Positions 12,703-16,240 of a stretch of 16,240 nt of DNA are shown here, piece by piece. The position numbers and the translations under genes were made by a program. This DNA is from a bacterium (GTDB lineage: Bacteria; Patescibacteriota; Minisyncoccia; UBA6257; GWB1-50-10): NCBI GenBank assembly GCA_021825465.1, contig JAKAGX010000013.1, positions 1 to 16,240 on the forward strand, read 5' to 3'. Position 1 is the stretch's first letter. Every line of letters starts with the position of its first letter. The notes beneath the pieces were generated by a model. The model was not told the origin of the DNA, searched no databases, and saw nothing but the letters and a program-made list of their open reading frames with translations.

Positions 12703-12995
12703 GTTCCGTTCGCTTGGTCGATGGAGAATTCGAGCTTCGGCATCGGCTTTATGTTCATTTTCCGAAGAAGCCTGCCCTGGATCTCGCGCCTCCGTCCTTC
12801 GATTATTTTATACACTTCTATCTCTTTTTCAAAGGGGAGGATGGAAATCTTGACCCTCGCGGCCGACATGTCTTCCGCTACCTCGACCGACGTGATCGTC
12901 GCGAGCGCACCTCCGAAATCGAAATCGCTCTGGAAGATCTTATTCAGTTCTCCCTGGATGACGCTCCCCACCTTCAAATTTCGGTACGGCCTCAT
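12696..12995 (-). CDS. rbfA: Ribosome-binding factor A
   Basis: 99 aa, slightly shorter than the usual 105-130. RbfA is a type II KH-domain protein that binds the immature 30S subunit near the 16S rRNA 5' helix and helps its maturation. Support comes from the family's layout: an N-terminal helix (NLKVGSVIQGELNKIF), a strand VEVAEDMSAARVKISIL, a helix (KIIEGRRREIQGRLLRKM) and the final strand PMPKLEFSID with the characteristic P-x-L-x-F. The second key support is position directly behind infB with an ATGA overlap, the classic infB-rbfA order. The C-terminal tail found in many RbfAs is missing; the stop codon lies inside the tRNA-Cys acceptor stem. Confidence 0.9.
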   Translation of the reverse strand: MRPYRNLKVGSVIQGELNKIFQSDFDFGGALATITSVEVAEDMSAARVKISILPFEKEIEVYKIIEGRRREIQGRLLRKMNIKPMPKLEFSIDQANGTA

Positions 12996-14407
12996 AACGA
13001 AAAGAGTAAAAGATAACCTGCTTTGATCGGCGCATCGCTTTGAACCAAAAGGCCGACTTCCGTATCCGTAGGAGCTTCCGCGATATCTTTCCGCCCTGAT
13101 TGCAAATTCAAGATTTTCCCCTCGCCGAGTCTCCGCTTATCGCTCCATACCTCGAATGATTCCTGATTCTTGACCGGCCCTAAAACGATCTTCCCGCCGA
13201 CGACCTGCTCCTTGCCTTTTGCCGCACCGAACGTTTTCAAAATTTCGATCCTTCGCATTTCCCGCGGGGTCGATTTTTCGATGTATTCCTTGATGCTCTT
13301 TTCGAGTTCATACACGATCGGCGACTCGATAATGTTCACCTTTTGCGTCTTTGCGAGATTTTCCGCCGATTTATCCGTCTTTGTCTTGAACCCAAGGACC
13401 AAAGCGTTGAAAGCGGCAGCATCCTTCACATCGTTTTCGGTGATATTGCCGACCCCTTCTTGAATGATCTTGACCGGAACCTGGAAATTCGTGTTTTGAA
13501 TGATCGTCTTCAAGGCCTCAAGTGACGCCATTTCGTCGGACTTCAAAACGAGGTTCAAATGTTCACGGCTGTCTGATTCGACGGCTTCTTTTTCTTCGAT
13601 CTTTTCCACTCCAGCGCTCTTGACCTCGAGATTGAACGACGCATGGAATTCTTCGCCGACGACCGGCATTTTTTCGAATCCAATAATGACAACTGGGGAA
13701 CTCGGCGACGCCGACGGAACATTTTTCCCCAAAAAATCGTTGATTTGCCGCACCTTGCCGCTCGCACTCTCCGCTTTGATGGCTTGGCCGGTTTGGAGCG
13801 TCCCGTCCTTCAAAATGCCGCTTGCAACCACTCCTTTCCGGGGATCCTTCGTGCTCCGAAGGATGATGCCGGACGCATCATGTGACGGATCATACTCCAA
13901 ATCTTCCATTTCGGCCGCAAGAACAATGAGATCAAGGAGCTCCGGAACGCCTTCGCCCGTCTTCGCCGATATTTCTTGCCACGAAACATTCCCGCCGTAT
14001 CCTTCGAGCAGCACGCCCGCTTGCGCCAAATCCTTTTTTGTTTTCTCGATGTTGGCGTTCGATTTGTCGATTTTGTTCACGGCAACGACAAAGGGGGTCT
14101 TCGTGTTCAATGCGATTTGAATCGCTTCTTTCGTCTGCGGCTGAACGCCGTCATCCGCCGCAACAATCAAGACCGCAATGTCCGCGACCCGCGCTCCGTA
14201 TTGCCGCATGTTCGAAAAAGCCTGATGGCCCGGCGTGTCGATGAACGTCATCTTCGTTCCCTTATGTTCGATCTCGTAAGCGCCGATCGATTGCGTAATG
14301 CCGCCGGCTTCCCGCGCAGCGAGGTTCGTTTTCCGAATATAATCAAGGAGCGTGGTTTTTCCGTGATCCACGTGACCCATGATAACAATGATAGGAGGAC
14401 GCCTCAT
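12992..14407 (-). CDS. infB: Translation initiation factor IF-2 (short form without N-terminal domains)
   Basis: 471 aa. IF-2 is the GTPase that brings fMet-tRNA to the 30S subunit and promotes subunit joining. The protein starts directly at the G domain: G1 GHVDHGKTT (11-19), G2 GGITQ (35-39), G3 DTPGH with H61 (57-61), G4 NKID (111-114) and G5 SAKTG (147-151). Beta-barrel domain II, domain III and the C-terminal fMet-tRNA-binding barrel (RRLGEGKI...TDTEVGLLVQSDAPIKAGYLL) follow. The long N-terminal region of typical bacterial IF-2 is absent. An in-frame TAG five codons upstream of the ATG excludes an extension. No SD precedes the start. The stop overlaps the rbfA start. Confidence 0.96.
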   Translation of the reverse strand: MRRPPIIVIMGHVDHGKTTLLDYIRKTNLAAREAGGITQSIGAYEIEHKGTKMTFIDTPGHQAFSNMRQYGARVADIAVLIVAADDGVQPQTKEAIQIALNTKTPFVVAVNKIDKSNANIEKTKKDLAQAGVLLEGYGGNVSWQEISAKTGEGVPELLDLIVLAAEMEDLEYDPSHDASGIILRSTKDPRKGVVASGILKDGTLQTGQAIKAESASGKVRQINDFLGKNVPSASPSSPVVIIGFEKMPVVGEEFHASFNLEVKSAGVEKIEEKEAVESDSREHLNLVLKSDEMASLEALKTIIQNTNFQVPVKIIQEGVGNITENDVKDAAAFNALVLGFKTKTDKSAENLAKTQKVNIIESPIVYELEKSIKEYIEKSTPREMRRIEILKTFGAAKGKEQVVGGKIVLGPVKNQESFEVWSDKRRLGEGKILNLQSGRKDIAEAPTDTEVGLLVQSDAPIKAGYLLLFSL

Positions 14408-14411
14408 ATGG

Positions 14412-14440
14412 TTGTAAAACTACCAGATAAATGATATAAA
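14412..14440 (+). promoter_or_regulatory. Promoter of tRNA-Ser
   Basis: TTGTAA (14412-14417) and TATAAA (14435-14440) are 17 nt apart, and the -10 is extended by TGA (14432-14434). Transcription would begin about 25 nt before the tRNA-Ser 5' end. The site lies in the divergent gap in front of infB. Confidence 0.65.
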
Positions 14441-14471
14441 TACAAGCAGTTCGCGGATTTTTTCGGAGTGT

Positions 14472-14558
14472 GGAGGCGTGGCCGAGTGGCTTAAGGCAGC
14501 ATCCTGCTAAGATGTTAGGGGAGCAATCCCCTCGAAGGTTCGAATCCTTCCGCCTCCG
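14472..14558 (+). tRNA. tRNA-Ser (anticodon GCT)
   Basis: 87 nt class II tRNA. The acceptor GGAGGCG/CGCCTCC is perfect. The anticodon stem encloses loop CTGCTAA (anticodon GCT, reading AGC/AGT). The variable arm is built on GGGGA/TCCCC. The T-arm reads GAAGGTTCGAATCCTTC. The discriminator is G and CCA is not encoded. Its 3' end is repeated 140 bp downstream. Confidence 0.95.
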
Positions 14559-14560
14559 CA

Positions 14561-14700
14561 GGAGTGCCATGCGCGCAAACTGCTTTGCGCGCATGAGGAT
14601 TCGAACGCCGGAGCATGTCCCGAGCTCGTCGAGGGACGCGAGGCGGTGCCCAGCCCGAGGCGTGAGCCGAGAGGCGAGGGAGAATCCTTCCGCCTCCGCA
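14561..14700 (+). repeat. 140-bp tRNA-Ser-associated element (S) flanked by 19-bp direct repeats of the tRNA 3' end
   Basis: The 19-nt tRNA 3'-end sequence GAATCCTTCCGCCTCCGCA at 14542-14560 is repeated exactly at 14682-14700. Between the copies are a perfect 11-bp hairpin ATGCGCGCAAA/TTTGCGCGCAT with loop CTGC (14569-14594), an inverted copy of the T-arm (AGGATTCGAAC, 14596-14606), the 18-nt block 14601-14618, a hairpin GTCCC/GGGAC, the 13-nt block 14636-14648 and a further GC-rich stretch. It has no coding capacity of its own. The arrangement resembles an insertion at a tRNA attachment site that restores the tRNA end. Confidence 0.75.
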
Positions 14701-14705
14701 TTGAT

Positions 14706-14777
14706 GGCCTTATCGTCTAACGGCTAGGACGTATCCCTTTCACGGATAAAATAGGAGTTCGATTCTCCTTAGGGCTA
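14706..14777 (+). tRNA. tRNA-Glu (anticodon TTC)
   Basis: 72 nt. The acceptor GGCCTTA/TAGGGCT has two G-U pairs, including an unusual G1-U72. The anticodon stem TATCC/GGATA encloses loop CTTTCAC. The T-arm reads AGGAGTTCGATTCTCCT. CCA is not encoded. It begins 5 nt after element S, so it is probably on the same transcript as tRNA-Ser. Confidence 0.9.
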
Positions 14778-14810
14778 CAATAAGGACACTAAATGGTACT
14801 TACTACTGAA

Positions 14811-14844
14811 CCTATGAATGTGGTATAGTTGTATCATTCATGGG
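14811..14844. promoter_or_regulatory. Extended -10 promoter within an inverted repeat, in front of the HTH/LAGLIDADG-like gene
   Basis: TGG-TATAGT (14821-14829) ends 10 nt before the ATG at 14840, so the message is nearly leaderless. The box is bracketed by CCTATGAATG (14811-14820) and CATTCATGGG (14835-14844), inverted repeats matching 9 of 10. The right arm includes the start codon. This looks like an operator, possibly for the HTH protein encoded here, but that is a guess. Confidence 0.45.
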
Positions 14845-15529
14845 TTTAACATACTCAGACACAATAAGACGTGAAGCAATTCAACTTAGGAAATTGGGCA
14901 AGAGCTACGGCGACATTAGAAAAACCCTAAACATCAAATCAAAGGGAACTTTAAGTCTGTGGTTTAAAGGACTTAAACTCTCCTCAATAGAACATAAACG
15001 CTTAGAACACAATAAACTATTAGCGCAGCAAAGAGGATTGCTAAATTTCAATCGCGAAAGGACGAAACTAATCCAAGCAGAGAATAAAAATCAGATCGAG
15101 AATGGACGCGGGTCAATAAAAGAGATATCACGTAACGACTTACTTTTAGTAGGTGCGGCTCTATACTGGGGTGAGGGCACAAAAAGTGAAGGTCATGGTC
15201 CTTATATCACGTTTTCCAACTCCGACCCTAAAATGGTTTCCATATTTATGAGGTTTATTAGGGAAATATTGGAGGTGAAAGAAGAAAAAATCAGGGCCGG
15301 GATACAAATTCATCCGAATATCAAAGAATCAACCGCAAGAATTTTTTGGTCTCGAATAACCAAACTACCCGCAGATAGATTTTACATTACAAAACAGATA
15401 AGCATTACAAGTAAGTTGAGACGTCCCAAAAGATCCTTGCAGTTTGGCACGGTGGCAATACGCGTAAATAATAGGATATTGTTTTATAGAATAAAGGGGT
15501 ATATCGAGGGACTCGCCAGACAAGCATAG
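14840..15529 (+). CDS. HTH plus LAGLIDADG-like (homing-endonuclease-type) protein
   Basis: 229 aa, basic. Residues about 1-45 look like a homeodomain/resolvase-type helix-turn-helix (REAIQLRKLGKSYGDIRKTLNIKSKGTLSLWFK). A charged helical linker (about 48-98) follows. Residues 101-113, LLLVGAALYWGEG, resemble a LAGLIDADG motif in the variant GxxLYWGEG. The downstream ITFSNSDPKMVSIFMRFIREI and RIFWSRITKLPADRFYI fit the alpha-beta fold of that family. Only one such motif is clear, and the catalytic acidic residue would be E112. The gene is much more AT-rich than its neighbours and follows tRNA-Glu and element S, so transfer is likely. It may be a homing-type nuclease or a regulator derived from one. 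I do not know its target. Confidence 0.65.
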   Translation: MGLTYSDTIRREAIQLRKLGKSYGDIRKTLNIKSKGTLSLWFKGLKLSSIEHKRLEHNKLLAQQRGLLNFNRERTKLIQAENKNQIENGRGSIKEISRNDLLLVGAALYWGEGTKSEGHGPYITFSNSDPKMVSIFMRFIREILEVKEEKIRAGIQIHPNIKESTARIFWSRITKLPADRFYITKQISITSKLRRPKRSLQFGTVAIRVNNRILFYRIKGYIEGLARQA

Positions 15530-15561
15530 ATCAAACAGGATTTAGGGTATAGAATGAAAGT

Positions 15562-16041
15562 ATGGACGACGAAAAGAAAATAACGTGGGAGGCGCCGGAA
15601 TTCGATTATGTCGAGAAGAGCGTCGGATGGTATTTCATTTTCGGCGTTGTGTTCTTTGCCATGATCGTCTTCGGATGGTTCAACCGCAATTTTTTCTTTA
15701 TGATCTTCCTCTTGATCGCCGGCATTCTCGTTGTTGCATTGAGCAACCGGAAACCGGAAAAGGTGAAATTCATCCTCGGAGAGGAAGCGTGTACCATCGG
15801 AGCTTCAAAGACGCCCTACCGCTATTCCGAAATGAAGGGATTCGCCATCGTGGAACGCGAACACCGGAATAACCTTCTTGTTTTCCGGCGAAACGTCGCG
15901 GTGAACCAATATTTGAAATTGCCGCTCGAGAAGGGTATAACAAGCGAGGTGCGCAATTTCTTGAAAGAGAAGCTCGCCGAAGGAAGTTACGAAGAAGGCC
16001 TCTTGGACGTTCTCATCGATCGAGTAGGCCTGGGGTCATAA
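15562..16041 (+). CDS. Conserved two-TM membrane protein (CPR-type, hypothetical)
   Basis: 159 aa. An acidic N-terminus with the signature TWEAPEFDYVEKSVGWY (residues 9-25) runs directly into two closely spaced transmembrane helices (about 22-40 and 43-62, separated by FNRN). A cytosolic C-terminal domain of about 95 residues follows, with strands reminiscent of a PH-like/bPH fold (KVKFILGEEACTIGASKTPYRYSEMKGFAIVERE). Proteins with this short EAPE(F/Y)...WY start are widespread in CPR genomes, but I know of no assigned function. TATAGAAT lies 6 nt before the ATG and may be the -10 of a leaderless mRNA. tRNA-Arg starts 3 nt after its stop, so the two are probably cotranscribed. Confidence 0.75.
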   Translation: MDDEKKITWEAPEFDYVEKSVGWYFIFGVVFFAMIVFGWFNRNFFFMIFLLIAGILVVALSNRKPEKVKFILGEEACTIGASKTPYRYSEMKGFAIVEREHRNNLLVFRRNVAVNQYLKLPLEKGITSEVRNFLKEKLAEGSYEEGLLDVLIDRVGLGS

Positions 16042-16044
16042 TTT

Positions 16045-16119
16045 GCCCTCGTCGTCCAACGGATAGGACGCGAGATTGCGGATCTCGAAATAGAGGTTCG
16101 ATTCCTCTCGAGGGCACCA
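16045..16119 (+). tRNA. tRNA-Arg (anticodon GCG), with encoded CCA
   Basis: The acceptor GCCCTCG/CGAGGGC is perfect. The anticodon stem CGAGA/TCTCG encloses loop TTGCGGA, giving anticodon GCG (CGC/CGT codons). The T-arm reads AGAGGTTCGATTCCTCT. The discriminator A at 16116 is followed by CCA (16117-16119), unlike the other five tRNAs here. Most bacteria use ACG (edited to ICG) for these codons, so GCG is unusual. Confidence 0.88.
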
Positions 16120-16156
16120 GAATCTGACTTTCGGAAAATTGACCGACTTTTTCGTT

Positions 16157-16240
16157 GGCGGCGCACAGCGCCGCCCATGCGTTTTGCCCCGACAAATCCT
16201 CTGCGCTCGGCGCGGTGAGCCGCGCCTCGCGCCCGCCCAA
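16157..16240. repeat. Hairpin-rich GC stretch after tRNA-Arg (runs off the right edge)
   Basis: Perfect stems GGCGGCGC/GCGCCGCC (16157-16164, 16168-16175) and GGCGCGG/CCGCGCC (16209-16215, 16220-16226) flank CAAATCCTCTGCGCTC (16193-16208). TCTGCGCTC is shared with the element between clpP and tyrS (9751-9759). On the minus strand GCGCGAGGCG recalls the 13-nt block of elements S and B. It probably belongs to the same class of tRNA-associated elements, but only part of it is visible. Confidence 0.45.

Noticed and set aside
14507..14701. Minus-strand open frames over tRNA-Ser and element S
   Set aside because: They consist of antisense tRNA and palindromic repeat sequence; the Ser/Arg-rich translations are the usual by-product of such repeats.

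Overview
The window looks like a chromosome segment of a Candidate Phyla Radiation (Patescibacteria) bacterium, most likely of the Parcubacteria type. This is inferred from gene character only. The clues are an IF-2 that begins directly at its GTPase domain, many secreted Fn3 and GWAW/GWISF-type proteins of the kind frequent in CPR genomes, a short two-TM protein typical of that group, tRNA genes mostly without encoded CCA, and several genes whose -10 box sits so close to the start codon that the mRNA must be leaderless or nearly so. No rRNA, CRISPR array or classical transposase is present.

Layout. (1) 1-8565, almost entirely minus strand, is an exported-protein region. It holds a partial Fn3-like secreted protein at the left edge; a clan GH-A glycosidase lipoprotein (440-1753); a beta-propeller protein with six Asp-boxes and a C-terminal type IX secretion sorting-like domain (1911-3281); and a compact four-gene operon (8565 to 3420) of secreted proteins, three of which share N- and C-terminal modules. 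(2) 8581-9689 starts at a symmetrical two-way promoter and encodes a membrane-anchored protein followed by ClpP. (3) 9690-9840 is a strongly folded element with a 20-bp terminal inverted repeat, followed by tyrS. (4) A cupredoxin-like membrane protein that has lost its copper ligands converges on tyrS. (5) 14407 down to 11844 is the transcription unit infB-rbfA-tRNA-Cys-tRNA-Leu-orf66-tRNA-Gly. It is followed by two extra tandem units that each end in a copy of the tRNA-Gly 3' end plus a terminator-like hairpin. (6) tRNA-Ser is followed by a 140-bp element that regenerates the tRNA-Ser 3' end; then come tRNA-Glu, an AT-rich gene for an HTH plus LAGLIDADG-like protein, a two-TM protein and tRNA-Arg. 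A further hairpin-rich stretch runs off the right edge.

How the parts fit. The core is translation and proteostasis (IF-2, RbfA, TyrRS, ClpP, six tRNAs), next to a large surface or extracellular module. The most unusual signal is a set of short hairpin-rich elements attached to tRNA 3' ends. The copies after tRNA-Ser and tRNA-Gly share an 18-nt and a 13-nt core and a hairpin with the same CTGC loop but different, still paired, stems. Each carries an inverted T-arm-like segment and ends in a copy of its own host tRNA's 3' end. This looks like a non-autonomous element family that targets tRNAs, or a structured RNA family. Function is unknown.
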